DNA of 50,150 bases from assembly GCA_004173515.1 (NCBI GenBank), contig SECN01000007.1, positions 1 to 50,150 of the forward strand, given 5' to 3'. Below, piece by piece: positions 27,263 through 36,243 of the stretch. Both the position numbers and the translations under genes were made by a program. A model generated the notes under the pieces. It saw only the letters and a program-made list of their open reading frames with translations, made no database searches and was not told the origin of the DNA. Source of the stretch: Myxococcaceae bacterium (GTDB taxonomy: Bacteria; Myxococcota; Myxococcia; Myxococcales; Myxococcaceae). Position 1 is the first letter of the stretch. Each line of letters opens with the position of its first letter.

Positions 27263-27841
27263 ATGCCCATTGACCGCCTCATGCGCATCCACAGCCCTGA
27301 GTCCCTGGCGATCGGGGAGAGGGTTCTCAGCCCCGAGTTCACGGCGATGAGCGAGAGGGTGCTGCGGGTCACCGCGCTGACGTCGCGCCTCAACGTCCTG
27401 CCTTTCGAGGACGATGCGGGCAAGGCCGCGCTGTTCGAGCAGATATTCGGCAGACCGCTCCCGGCGAGGGTCACGATCTATCCGCCCTTCTACACGGACC
27501 ACGGCCTTCATCTGGAGCTCTCCGAGCGCGTGTTCATCAATCAGGGCTGCACGTTCCTCGACTACGCCGGCATTCGGTTGGGCAAGGGGGTGATGGTCGG
27601 TCCGAAGGCCACGTTCATCACCGTCAGCCATCCGGTGGATCCGGGCGAGCGGCGGCTGTACCTGACGGGCGCGCCCATCGACGTGGCGGAGAACGTGTGG
27701 ATCGGCGCGGGCGCGACGATCATGCCCGGGGTCCGTATCGGGCGCGACGCCGTGGTCGCGGCCGGGGCGGTCGTCGTCGACGACGTCCCCGCGGCGAGCC
27801 TGGTGACCGGCCCCAAGGCGACCGTCCGCCGACGGTGGTGA
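27263..27841 (+). CDS. Maltose/galactoside O-acetyltransferase family (hexapeptide-repeat) enzyme
   Basis: 192 aa. The left-handed beta-helix repeats run from about 75 to 185 (IRLGKGVMVGPKATFITVSH, VWIGAGATIMPGVRIGRDAV). The substrate loop PPFYTDHG and the catalytic histidine H123 in TVSHPVDPGER match LacA/Maa enzymes, which transfer acetyl from acetyl-CoA to a sugar hydroxyl. An N-terminal helical cap (1-70) is shorter and diverged. ATG 27263 is preceded by a weak GGAAG. Single gene. Confidence 0.88.
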   Translation: MPIDRLMRIHSPESLAIGERVLSPEFTAMSERVLRVTALTSRLNVLPFEDDAGKAALFEQIFGRPLPARVTIYPPFYTDHGLHLELSERVFINQGCTFLDYAGIRLGKGVMVGPKATFITVSHPVDPGERRLYLTGAPIDVAENVWIGAGATIMPGVRIGRDAVVAAGAVVVDDVPAASLVTGPKATVRRRW

Positions 27842-27921
27842 TACACGAGCGCTTCTGGCGGGCGGACCGGCCATCAGGCGCAACCCGTCACGGTCGTATG
27901 ATTCGTGAAGCCCCGCGCCGT

Positions 27922-28083
27922 TCAGCGCGCCCGGTAGAAGTCGAGCGCCTCGGCCTCGATGCGCTTGAGCCAGGCGTCCTTGCAGTTGCCGTAGGCGTGC
28001 GAGTCGTTCGGATGAAGGCGCTGGCATCGCGCCTTCTCGTCATCAACGAAGAAGCTACTCCAGGAGGAAGGAGGCTGACGCAT
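27922..28083 (-). pseudogene. Fragment of an unidentified gene
   Basis: 53 codons from ATG 28083. The last 40 residues ([36 protein letters not shown]) have the composition and codon usage of a real protein end with two Cys. The N-terminal part overlaps the start and ribosome-binding site of the plus-strand methyltransferase and is not protein-like. It is probably the 3' remnant of a gene cut by rearrangement; a real 53-aa protein cannot be excluded. Confidence 0.4.
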
Positions 28084-28657
28084 GCATGAGTACGATTTGA
28101 TCGCGGACTGGTATGCATCCCAACGCACGGGCCACATGGGCGTCCCGGAAGTGACCGCGCTCGCGGCCTCACTTCCGACCGGCGCTTCGGTGCTGGACGT
28201 CGGCTGCGGCACGGGACTGCCGCTGACGCGGGTGCTGCTGGAGCACGGCTGCCACGTGATGGGCGTGGACAGCTCCCGCGAGCTGCTGACGCGATTTCAA
28301 GCGAACTTTCCCCACGTGCGGGTGCTTTGTGCGCTTATCCAGTCGTGTGAGCTTCAGGCGCGCACGTTCGATGCCGCGATCGCGTGGGGAGTCCTGTTCC
28401 ACCTGCGCCACGAAGAACAGGAACAGGCGATCGCCAGGATCGCGAGTGCCTTGAAACCTGGCGCCGCGTTCCTCTTCACCTCGGGCGACGTCCACGGATC
28501 CATCGAGGGTGCGCCGATGAATGGCGTGCCCTTCCGCTATCACTCGTACAGCGTCGACGGGTATCGCGACCTGCTGCGCGCACACGGGCTCACGCTGGAA
28601 GCGACGCACACGGACCCAGGCGAGAACGTCTGCTTCCTGTCGCGCAAGACGGGATGA
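28082..28657 (+). CDS. Class I SAM-dependent methyltransferase
   Basis: 191 aa. ATG 28082 has AGGAGGAAGGAGG just upstream, an unusually strong ribosome-binding site. Motifs: [19 protein letters not shown] (motif I), GVDSSRELL (motif II), [13 protein letters not shown] (motif IV), [14 protein letters not shown] (post-motif). UbiE/Coq3-like small-molecule methyltransferase; the substrate is not deducible. Neighbours give no pathway context. Confidence 0.9.
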   Translation: MHEYDLIADWYASQRTGHMGVPEVTALAASLPTGASVLDVGCGTGLPLTRVLLEHGCHVMGVDSSRELLTRFQANFPHVRVLCALIQSCELQARTFDAAIAWGVLFHLRHEEQEQAIARIASALKPGAAFLFTSGDVHGSIEGAPMNGVPFRYHSYSVDGYRDLLRAHGLTLEATHTDPGENVCFLSRKTG

Positions 28658-28784
28658 GGCGGCTTCTCGCCCGTGGGCCACGGGTGCCCTGGCGAAGAGC
28701 ACGGTGAATGAAGTTCCGGGGGCCTCGTCATGAAGGACACAGTGCGAGGGGGCGGCGGGAGCTGCTCCTCCACTGGAGACCTCC

Positions 28785-29555
28785 ATGAAAAGGAGAAGCC
28801 CCATGTTCGCGGTTCGCAGTGGCACCGAGACCGGTCGTGCGCGTGAAGACCGTTCGTCCGCGAAGGGCAGGGGATGGGCGGCGCTCGCACTGCTGTTCCT
28901 GCCGCTGACGGTGGCGGCGGGACCGGGCCCGAACTACCGCTGGGACGAGTCGCGCAACCTCCCCGGGCCCAACCGTTGCCAGGAGGCCTCGCAGTGCGAT
29001 GGCGCACGCACGTGCAGCCCCGCGGGCTGGTGCCAGGGTGAAGCGCGTCCCGCGCCTTCCCCTCCGCCTCCTGGGCGTTCGGAGTGGGGCCATGGCCGGG
29101 GAGAGACGCGTCCCCAGCGCAGCACCTTCATCCGCAGCAAGCTCGCGGGGCTCGTCATCGACATCGAGGGTCACAACCGCGCGCCCGGCGCCGGGCTCGT
29201 CGCCTTCCGGGCCAGGTCCAACCGCGAGAACAATGAGAACCAGATGTGGGAGCTGGTGCCCACGCAAGGCGGCTATCTCATCCGCAGCCGGCTCAACGGG
29301 CTCGTGCTCGACGTGGAGGGTGCCAACGAGGCTGCGGGGACCCGCGTGATCACCTGGGAGGCCCACGGCGGACTCAATCAGGTGTGGCAGCTCGTCCCCG
29401 GTCGCGTCCGTGGCACCTACTTCATCCAAAGCCGCCTCAACGGCCTCGTGCTGGACATCGAGGGCGGCAGGACGGATGGCTCGGGGCGGCTCATCACCTT
29501 CCCCATGCATCGCAACGGGGCGGCGGACAACCAGCTCTGGCGGCTGGACCTCTGA
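28785..29555 (+). CDS. Secreted ricin-type beta-trefoil lectin
   Basis: 256 aa. Two starts are possible, each with a ribosome-binding site: ATG 28785 (GGAG) and ATG 28803 (AAAAGGAG). A long basic N-region is followed by the hydrophobic core GWAALALLFLPLTVAA, then a four-Cys Pro-rich linker to about residue 105. The C-terminal RICIN domain (about 110-256) has the three expected repeats, each closing with a QxW motif: NQMWEL, NQVWQL, NQLWRL. Repeats share SRLNGLVLDIEG. No catalytic domain is attached, so it probably acts as a stand-alone carbohydrate-binding protein outside the cell. Confidence 0.88.
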   Translation: MKRRSPMFAVRSGTETGRAREDRSSAKGRGWAALALLFLPLTVAAGPGPNYRWDESRNLPGPNRCQEASQCDGARTCSPAGWCQGEARPAPSPPPPGRSEWGHGRGETRPQRSTFIRSKLAGLVIDIEGHNRAPGAGLVAFRARSNRENNENQMWELVPTQGGYLIRSRLNGLVLDVEGANEAAGTRVITWEAHGGLNQVWQLVPGRVRGTYFIQSRLNGLVLDIEGGRTDGSGRLITFPMHRNGAADNQLWRLDL

Positions 29556-29794
29556 GCCCATCACCCCGGGGCGCAGGAGACGGCAGGTCATGCGTGGCAG
29601 CACCTGCGTCACCGGGGCAGCAACGCCTTCACACAGTGCCCCAGTGCACCGGAGGGCGCCCGAGGCAATGCGACGCCCTGAGCGAGCCCGTGCCGATAAG
29701 CCCTGGCTGATGACGCCTATCGGCCGGTTTCCACGTCAGCATTCGCGAAACCTTGGATGCGAGCAGATGAACCGCGTCGTGTAGTTGGAGCATG

Positions 29795-29829
29795 TTGACA
29801 GCAAGTGCGCTGATTGTCACGATGTGCGG
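29795..29829 (+). promoter_or_regulatory. Promoter/operator of the TetR-SDR operon
   Basis: A perfect -35 TTGACA (29795-29800) starts exactly 35 nt before the ATG at 29830, and no Shine-Dalgarno is present, so the mRNA may be leaderless (the -10, near CACGAT, is poor). The inverted pair TGACA-14 bp-TGTCA (29796-29819) overlaps it and may be the TetR operator. Confidence 0.4.
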
Positions 29830-30396
29830 ATGCCAGCGACGATGACAGACGACGAAGCAGCCGCGCGGCGCGCGAGGGTCCTCGTCGCCGCGCGGTGGTG
29901 CTTCCTCAACTTCGGCTTCGCGAAGACGTCGTTCGAGGACATCGCCAAGCGCGCCAATCTCTCGCGCACGCTCCTCTACCGGATCTTCAAGGACAAGGAG
30001 GAGATCTACCGGGCCGTCTTCGTGGACTGGCTGGTCTCTCGCCACCCCGCGGCGAAACAGGCGGCGAACGGTCCGGGCAGCGCCTATGAGCGCTTGCTCA
30101 GCTTCTGCCGCCTGATGGTGTTCGAACCCTGGGCCGAGATGATCGGGGCGCCGATGGGGAGCGCGTTCCTGGAGGCCTGTGAGCTGATCGACCCCGAGGG
30201 TGAGGCGCTCTACCACGAGGTCGCGCTCGAGTGCGTCGCCGCGATCCTGGGCGACGAAGCGAGCGCCGAGGTCTTCTTGCTCGCGCTCGACGGTTTGCTC
30301 TCCGACCGGCCCCCGAGGGAGGTGCTCGAGCAGCGGGTGCAACTCCTCGCGGCGCGCTTCGCTCCTCGCTCGTCGAAAAAGGGAGCAAGGTCATGA
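29830..30396 (+). CDS. TetR family transcriptional regulator
   Basis: 188 aa from ATG 29830. HTH: RVLVAARWCFLNFGFAKTSF, EDIAKRANLSRTLLYRIF, KDKEEIYRAVF. The C-terminal domain (75-180) is a standard TetR helical ligand pocket. The stop codon overlaps the start of the SDR gene (ATGA at 30393-30396), so the two are co-translated and the regulator likely controls its own operon. Confidence 0.9.
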   Translation: MPATMTDDEAAARRARVLVAARWCFLNFGFAKTSFEDIAKRANLSRTLLYRIFKDKEEIYRAVFVDWLVSRHPAAKQAANGPGSAYERLLSFCRLMVFEPWAEMIGAPMGSAFLEACELIDPEGEALYHEVALECVAAILGDEASAEVFLLALDGLLSDRPPREVLEQRVQLLAARFAPRSSKKGARS

Positions 30397-31274
30397 CCGC
30401 GTCAGGTGAAATCCAGGAGATTGCCATTGTCACCGGTGCATCCACCGGCATCGGCGCGGCCACGGCGCGCGAACTGGCCCGGCGGGGCTTCCACGTCCTC
30501 GCGGGTGTCCGGCGCGAACGGGACGCCGACGCGATTCGGGGGCCGGGGATCGAGCCGCTCATCCTCGACATCACCCACCCCGACCACATTCGGGCGCTGG
30601 CGACTCGAGTGCACGAAGACCCGCGGGGGCGGGCCGTGCGGGCGCTGATCAACAACGCCGCCGTCGGGGTCAACGTCCCGTTCGAGGCCTTCGCCATCGA
30701 TGCGTGGCGACGCCTGTTCGAGGTCAACTTCTTCGGCCACGTCGCCGTGACCCAGGCGCTCCTGCCGGCCTTGATTCGCAACAAGGGGCGCGTGGTCAAC
30801 ATCAGCTCCGTAGGCGGCAAGGTCGCCGGGCCCACGTATGGTCCGTACGCGAGTACGAAGTTCGCGCTCGAAGCCGTCAGTGACTCCTTGCGACGCGAAG
30901 TCGCCCCGCTTGGCGTCCACGTGGTCGTGGTCGAGCCGGGCGGGGTGCGCACGGAAATGCCCGGGCGGGCGATCGCCACCGCCAATGAGCTCGTCTCGGC
31001 CATGACGCCCGAGCTGAGCCAACGCTACGGCGGCCTGGTTCAAGCCATCACCGCGCAGACCGCGGCTTTCACCGGGCCTGGATCGGGCGTGTCCGCTGAT
31101 GCCGCAGCCCAGGTGATCGCCAAGGCCGTGACAGCGCGCAAGCCGCGCATTCGCTACACCATCGGCCGCGACGCGGCACTGCTCACCTTTCTGGCGCGCA
31201 TCCTGCCTGATCGAATGCTCGACATCGTCTCCGCCGCCGGCCTGCGTCCCTACTTTCCCAAGCAGGGCCAATAA
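30393..31274 (+). CDS. Short-chain dehydrogenase/reductase (classical SDR)
   Basis: 293 aa. Cofactor motif TGASTGIG (about 15-22), NNAAVG (NNAG variant), catalytic Ser in NISSVGG, and Tyr/Lys in YASTKFAL; then VVEPGGVRTEM. The length and the C-terminal hydrophobic segment (LLTFLARILPDRMLDIVSAA) fit the subgroup of SDRs acting on lipophilic alcohols or ketones. Substrate unknown. Operon with the upstream TetR gene. Confidence 0.92.
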   Translation: MTASGEIQEIAIVTGASTGIGAATARELARRGFHVLAGVRRERDADAIRGPGIEPLILDITHPDHIRALATRVHEDPRGRAVRALINNAAVGVNVPFEAFAIDAWRRLFEVNFFGHVAVTQALLPALIRNKGRVVNISSVGGKVAGPTYGPYASTKFALEAVSDSLRREVAPLGVHVVVVEPGGVRTEMPGRAIATANELVSAMTPELSQRYGGLVQAITAQTAAFTGPGSGVSADAAAQVIAKAVTARKPRIRYTIGRDAALLTFLARILPDRMLDIVSAAGLRPYFPKQGQ

Positions 31275-31356
31275 GACGGGGTGCCGCGGTTCGAGACGAT
31301 CCCGCCCAAGCCGCATTGAGAAGGTCGGGAGCGCTGGCCCGTCGCGGGAGCGTTCG

Positions 31357-31428
31357 TCAGATCTGGAAGCCGCCGCTCACGTCGAGCACGGCAGCCGGGC
31401 TGCAGGACGTTCACGGGGATGTTGCGCG
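31357..31428 (-). pseudogene. Remnant of a second SDR gene
   Basis: On the minus strand one frame ends PAAVLDVSGGFQI-stop, a typical SDR C-terminus (VxDVSGGF). Just upstream, in another frame, is NIPVNVLQPG, typical of the SDR loop after the active site. The intervening 40-60 residues and the N-terminus are missing. It is opposite in strand to the intact SDR gene next to it, so it is a separate deleted gene. Only short motifs support this. Confidence 0.4.
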
Positions 31429-31521
31429 GTCCCAGATCTCAGGCCCTGTCGACCTGGCCATCCAAATCAGGGCAATCCCTCTCATGATGAAGCAGGCCAC
31501 GCGCCTGAACGAGGACAGACC

Positions 31522-32550
31522 GTGGAATCCCGACACCTCTCCACACCCGCCTGGTCGGCGTTCAAGGCCTGGCTGCTCAAGTTGCATGGCGTTCCCATCG
31601 CCCACCTCCGGCTCCTGACCGGCGGCTGTCCGGCGGAGGAGCTGCCCGCGCTCGCGAAGGAGCTCAAGCGCGTGCGGGCCGATTTCAAGAAGCGGCCCAA
31701 CGGGGTCTCGGCCCCCGCGGACGAGCGCCTCCGGAGGGACTATGCGGCGCTCGGTGTGCCCTGGTCCGCGTGGAGCGAGGTGGCGCTCGAGGTCCAGCGC
31801 GACCTGAAGCGCGAACGCTACGCGCGCTGGACGGGGGCGGATGCGCTCGAGTTCCCCGAGGGGCCTTCCGCCCAGGACCTGGTGACCGTCGTGTTGTTCG
31901 GAGGCGTGGAGCAGGCACGACCCCATCTGCTGCACCGCGCGTCGCTCGCCTCGGGCTCGCTCGAGGCGCTGTGGTGCGGCTGGCTTGCGGGTAGGCCGCT
32001 CGAACCCGAGACGCTGCGCGCGTTCGCGGGGGCGCCGGAGCGGCTCGCCGAGCCCCTCTACACTCCAGGCATCGAGGAGGTGCTGCCGCTGTTCTTCGTC
32101 GAGCCCGACCCCGCACGCGCCGAGCGGGCGCTGGAGGTCGCCTCGGCCCAGAGGGGCGCGTCCCGGTCGCAACCGTTGATGGACTTCCTGCGCTCCCTGC
32201 TCGGTCTGTGGCGCCAGGACACTTCGGTGGAGGAGGTGAGGGCGCGCTTCGATGCGAGCGTCGCGACCGTCTCGCCCTCCGAGGTCACCCATCTGAGCGC
32301 GCCCGCCTATCTGTACGGCCGATACCTCGAGGCGCTCCCCCCGCACGCGCTGCTGGAGCGGGTGGGCTCGCGTCTCGAGCGCATCGCCGTGCCTGCCCGG
32401 GTCGCCGATGTCCAGCCCGTCATGGAGGCCCTCACCGCGCTCGAGGAGTTGACGGCCCTGGGCCTGGGCCTCCGCGTGGAGCAGCGGCCCGGGGATGTCC
32501 TCCTCTCCGCACAGGAGCCGGAGCCGGGGGCTGGGGACGAATTCCTGTAG
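31522..32550 (+). CDS. Hypothetical protein, 342 aa
   Basis: I do not recognise the family. GTG 31522 has GAGGA 7-8 nt upstream. The protein is almost entirely alpha-helical with many Leu, Ala, Arg and Glu, no signal peptide and no membrane segment. Repeated motifs such as ALEVASAQRG, LEELTALGLGLRVE and PLFFVEPDPARAERALEVAS suggest HEAT- or TPR-like stacking. Residues 1-50 (AWSAFKAWLLKLHGVPIAHL) are distinct. It could be a scaffold protein of the myxobacterial repertoire. Single gene ending in a strong hairpin. Confidence 0.75.
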   Translation: MESRHLSTPAWSAFKAWLLKLHGVPIAHLRLLTGGCPAEELPALAKELKRVRADFKKRPNGVSAPADERLRRDYAALGVPWSAWSEVALEVQRDLKRERYARWTGADALEFPEGPSAQDLVTVVLFGGVEQARPHLLHRASLASGSLEALWCGWLAGRPLEPETLRAFAGAPERLAEPLYTPGIEEVLPLFFVEPDPARAERALEVASAQRGASRSQPLMDFLRSLLGLWRQDTSVEEVRARFDASVATVSPSEVTHLSAPAYLYGRYLEALPPHALLERVGSRLERIAVPARVADVQPVMEALTALEELTALGLGLRVEQRPGDVLLSAQEPEPGAGDEFL

Positions 32551-32603
32551 CGCTGACGGATGCGATGCGCGTCATCCGGATGGACCCGCCAATGAGAAGG
32601 CGC

Positions 32604-32634
32604 CGTGCCTCACCAGACACACCGGTGAGGCACG
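32604..32634. terminator. Bidirectional hairpin terminator
   Basis: Perfect 11-bp stem CGTGCCTCACC / GGTGAGGCACG with a 9-nt loop between convergent genes (stops at 32550 and 32644). Confidence 0.65.
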
Positions 32635-32643
32635 CGAGACAGG

Positions 32644-34122
32644 TCATGTCGCGTGCGGCGGCCCGAACCATCGGGTCAGGGCCTCATGCAGACCCTGGTC
32701 CGTGCCCTCTCCGACCCACGCGACGTGTCCGTCCGGTCGGATCAGCACCGCGACGGGCGCCGTGACCGCGCCGAGCACCGGGAGCTCCCACGCCCCCGTG
32801 TCGCGAGCAGCGACCCTCCGGACCCGGTCCGCCCAGGGCGTGATGTCGAGAGTGCCGGGCTCGCCCAGGTCGAGCAGCACCGGCCGCGCGTCGTGCAACA
32901 GGTGGAACACGCGCTGGGGGCCGTCGGCGGTGAGCAGGTCGAGGTCCGGCATGCGGCGCCCGAGCAGCGGGTGCCCGTTGCCCAGGTCGTAGTGGACGTC
33001 CAGCCCGGACATCATCGCCGCGTACTGCTTGCGGGGCCCGTCCATCCGCAGCAACTCCGCCAGCGTCTCGCGCACGGCGTCCATCCGCGCGTCACCGCGG
33101 CTCAGCGCGGTCTGCGCCATCGTCTTCCGCAGCGCACGGGCCGCGACGGGGTGCCGCTCCGCGTGGTACGTGTCGAGCAGGGTCTCCGGCGAGACGCCGC
33201 GCACGACCTGGGCCAGCTTCCACCCCAGGTTCACGGCATCCTGCACGCCGAGGTTGAGCCCCTGTCCGCCCATTGGCGAGTGCACGTGGGCCGCGTCGCC
33301 GGCCAGGAGCACCCGCCGGTCCCGGTAGGACGCCGCCTGTCGCGTCATGTCGGTGAACCTCGAGAGGTATGTGGCGCCGCGCAGGCCGTAGTCCGTCCCG
33401 TAGAGCGCGACGAGCCCCTCGCGCAGACCTTCGAGGGTTGGTGCGTCACCCGTGCCGACCCGCTCCTCTCTCAGCACGAGGCCCACGCGTCCGTCCTCCA
33501 GCTTGCCCATGGCGTAGGTGCCCTTCTCGTCCCGGCGGATGCCGAACGTCGGCGTTCCGGTCATCTCGACCTCGGCGATGAGGTAGCTGATGGACGCGTC
33601 CCACCCCGGGAACTCGATGCCTGCTGTCTTGCGGACGAGGCTGCGGCCCCCGTCGCACCCGACCAGGTACCGCGCCCGCGACGCACGGCCGTCGGACAGA
33701 ACGATGTCGACGCCGGTGTCGTCCTGCGCGAAGCCCGTCACCTCGCACCCACGGTAGATGGGCACCGCCAGCTCACCCACCCACTGCGCCAGGATGCGCT
33801 CGAAGCGCTCCTGCAAGAGCGCGAGCCCATGGTTGTGACGCGTCGGGCAGTCGCTGAGGTCCAGCAGCGTCTGCCCGAACGCGACGTTCTGGACCGCTTG
33901 CCCTTGCGAGACGAAGCGCTCGACGACCCCGCGCTGAGCGAGCACCTCCAGGCTGCGCGCATGCAGGCCACGCGCGCGAGAGCCGGCGACCTCCTGACTG
34001 GCGCGCCGCTCGACGATGGCCACGTCCACCCGCGCCAATGCCAGCTCCGCCGCCAGCATCAGCCCGGTCGGGCCCCCTCCAGCAATCACCACCGCGTGCT
34101 GTGTCACCCTGTTCGTGTGCAT
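32644..34122 (-). CDS. FAD-dependent aromatic-ring monooxygenase (PheA/TfdB/RdmE type)
   Basis: 492 aa from ATG 34122, with GGGAGG 8 nt upstream. Group A flavoprotein hydroxylase signatures are complete: GxGxxG (IAGGGPTGLMLAAELAL), the DG motif (LVGCDGGRSLVRKTAGIEF), and the GD motif (VLLAGDAAHVHSPMGGQGLN) with GVQDAVNLGWKLA. The C-terminal 110 residues form the thioredoxin-like domain of the phenol hydroxylase group. It would hydroxylate a phenolic or polyketide ring with NAD(P)H and O2. Divergent from the serine hydrolase gene with a 280-bp gap. Confidence 0.92.
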   Translation of the reverse strand: MHTNRVTQHAVVIAGGGPTGLMLAAELALARVDVAIVERRASQEVAGSRARGLHARSLEVLAQRGVVERFVSQGQAVQNVAFGQTLLDLSDCPTRHNHGLALLQERFERILAQWVGELAVPIYRGCEVTGFAQDDTGVDIVLSDGRASRARYLVGCDGGRSLVRKTAGIEFPGWDASISYLIAEVEMTGTPTFGIRRDEKGTYAMGKLEDGRVGLVLREERVGTGDAPTLEGLREGLVALYGTDYGLRGATYLSRFTDMTRQAASYRDRRVLLAGDAAHVHSPMGGQGLNLGVQDAVNLGWKLAQVVRGVSPETLLDTYHAERHPVAARALRKTMAQTALSRGDARMDAVRETLAELLRMDGPRKQYAAMMSGLDVHYDLGNGHPLLGRRMPDLDLLTADGPQRVFHLLHDARPVLLDLGEPGTLDITPWADRVRRVAARDTGAWELPVLGAVTAPVAVLIRPDGHVAWVGEGTDQGLHEALTRWFGPPHAT

Positions 34123-34402
34123 CTCCCGGTCCTCCCGCTCCTGGATCGAAACGGGCGATGGTGGAGCACGAGCGGGGGGGCTTGCGGCAACACCCGGGGT
34201 CTGGCATCTGCTGACTGTGGAGAGAGCGCAGGGGGCCGACGCGCGCACGCGTGGCGAGGCCGGGCGCTTGTCTTCGCTCCTGAAAGTCACCCGCTGCTCT
34301 TGCCTGGGCGCGTTCGTGCAGGTGGGTGGCAATGGTCTCCAGGGCGCCCCGTAGGGCGAGGAAGCGGCGAACCTCCTCGCTCCTCCACCCAGAACTCCCT
34401 CC

Positions 34403-36175
34403 ATGCTCCCCATGTCCCGCGTCTCCCTGGGAGCCCTGCTGGCCCTGCTCTCGGTCTCCTCTTTCGCCCACGCGGAGGATGCCCCCATTCCGCCCCCGGA
34501 GGACGCCGCGAAGCGGCTGGAGGGCATCTGGGCGGGGGAGGTCATCAACGGCCCCGAGGTCCAGGGCGAGCTCACGGTGTTCAAGGAGGGCGACGCGTGG
34601 CGGGCGAACATCGCCGGCTTCGAGGGCACCGGGCGGCTGGAGAAGAACGCGCTCACGCTGAGCCTGCCGGGAGGGCAGGGGACGTTTCGTGGAGCGCCGA
34701 TCGCTGATGGGAAGCTCGTCCGGGGCCACTGGGTGCAGCCCCGTGTCGTCGCCGGTGGCGTGCAGTACGCCACGCCCGTGGAGCTGCGTGCGGTGCGCAA
34801 GGGCGTGTGGCGGGGCACGGTGACGCCGTGGGTGGACCGGCTCACGCTCTACCTGGTCGTGCATGCGCGGCCGGATGGCTCCCTCGGCGCGTACTTGAGA
34901 GACCCGGAGAAGGGCTTCGGTCGGCAATTCGCCTTCAACGTCTCCATGACGGGCAGCGCCGTGACGCTGGTGGACCCCCGGGGGCCGACGACCCTCGAGG
35001 GCGCCCTGGACGAGCGCTCCGGTCGGCTGACGGTGCCCATCCTCTTCCTGGGACCCGTCCACTTCACGAAGCGGGAGCGGAACCAGGCCGTGGGGCTCTA
35101 TTCGCGCACGCCCGCGCCGGGGCCCTACGTCTACCGTCAGCCCATCGCGGAGCAGGACGGCTGGGCGACGGCGTCCCTCGCGGACGTGGGCATGGACCTG
35201 GCGCCCATCGCCGCCCTGGTGCAGCGCATCCTCGACACGGAGCCGGGCCCCACGCCGGGGCCGCTCATCCAGGGACTGCTCATCTCCCGGAAGGGCAAGC
35301 TCGTGGTGGAGGAGTACTTCCAGGGCTTCGACAAGGAGCGCCTGCATGACCTGCGCTCCGCGTCCAAGACATTGGCGCCGGTGCTGGTGGGCACGGCGAT
35401 GGAGCAGGGCGCGAAGCTGTCGCCTCAGACGCCCGTCTATTCGCTGTTCCCCACCTACAAGAGCGCCGCGCCCATGGATCCGCGCAAATCACAGCTCACG
35501 CTGGAGCACCTGATGACGATGACGTCGGGGCTCGACTGCGACGACAACGACGAGGACTCCCCGGGCAACGAGAACCACCTCCAGGAGCAGGAGATGGATT
35601 GGTACACGTACACGCTGGACCTGCCCCTCGGGCGGGCGCCAGGAGGCACGGAGGCGGTGTACTGCTCGGCGGGCATCAACCTGGTGGGCGGCATGGTGCG
35701 CAACGCGACGGGGACGTGGCTGCCCGAGCACTTCGAGCGCACCGTGGCCGCGCCCCTCCAGTTCCGTCGCTATGCGATGAACCTGATGCCCGAGGGTGAG
35801 GCGTACCTGGGCGGTGGTCTCTACGCGCGCCCTCGCGACGCGCTGAAGCTGGGCCAGCTCTATCTCGCGGGCGGTGTGTGGAATGGAAGGCGCGTGGTCA
35901 GCAATCGCTGGGTCGAGCGCTCCGTGGCGCGCCACTCCGTCATGAGCCCGGACCGGACCTACGGGTATGCGTGGTGGCGTCACGAGGTGCGTGTCGGTGA
36001 GCGCGTCTACGCGGAGTACGAGGCGGGCGGCAACGGCGGCCAGTACGTCATGGTCATTCCGGAGCTGGAGCTCACAGTGATGTTCACGGGGGGCAACTAC
36101 GGCCAGTTCAACCTCTGGAAGACGTTCCGGGAAGAGCTGCTGCCCCGCTACATCCTGGCGGCCGTGCGTCCGTAG
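34403..36175 (+). CDS. Secreted serine hydrolase, class C beta-lactamase/esterase family
   Basis: 590 aa. Signal peptide MLPMSRVSLGALLALLSVSS with cleavage near FAHA-ED. Residues 30-235 are a beta-sandwich-like N-terminal region. The catalytic domain spans about 285-590 with the S-x-x-K motif at S319-K322 (SASK), a YCSAG motif in place of the classical Y-x-N, and GGNGG in place of the KTG-type third motif. Members cleave esters, amides or peptidoglycan peptides rather than acting as true beta-lactamases. ATG 34412 is an alternative start. Single gene. Confidence 0.88.
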   Translation: MLPMSRVSLGALLALLSVSSFAHAEDAPIPPPEDAAKRLEGIWAGEVINGPEVQGELTVFKEGDAWRANIAGFEGTGRLEKNALTLSLPGGQGTFRGAPIADGKLVRGHWVQPRVVAGGVQYATPVELRAVRKGVWRGTVTPWVDRLTLYLVVHARPDGSLGAYLRDPEKGFGRQFAFNVSMTGSAVTLVDPRGPTTLEGALDERSGRLTVPILFLGPVHFTKRERNQAVGLYSRTPAPGPYVYRQPIAEQDGWATASLADVGMDLAPIAALVQRILDTEPGPTPGPLIQGLLISRKGKLVVEEYFQGFDKERLHDLRSASKTLAPVLVGTAMEQGAKLSPQTPVYSLFPTYKSAAPMDPRKSQLTLEHLMTMTSGLDCDDNDEDSPGNENHLQEQEMDWYTYTLDLPLGRAPGGTEAVYCSAGINLVGGMVRNATGTWLPEHFERTVAAPLQFRRYAMNLMPEGEAYLGGGLYARPRDALKLGQLYLAGGVWNGRRVVSNRWVERSVARHSVMSPDRTYGYAWWRHEVRVGERVYAEYEAGGNGGQYVMVIPELELTVMFTGGNYGQFNLWKTFREELLPRYILAAVRP

Positions 36176-36243
36176 GGGAGAAGGACAGGTCCGCGCCGGT
36201 CAGGGAGCGGGCCCGCACTCCTCCGTGCCGGCCTTCACCGCGG

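Noticed and set aside
29692..29724. GCCGATA...TATCGGC hairpin after the lectin gene
   Set aside because: Seven-base arms with a 19-nt loop and no tail; too weak to call a terminator.
34202..34371. Minus-strand coding-like stretch (RRFLALRGALETIATHLHERA) between the monooxygenase and the serine hydrolase
   Set aside because: No start, no family match and no continuing frame; could be antisense chance in GC-rich DNA.
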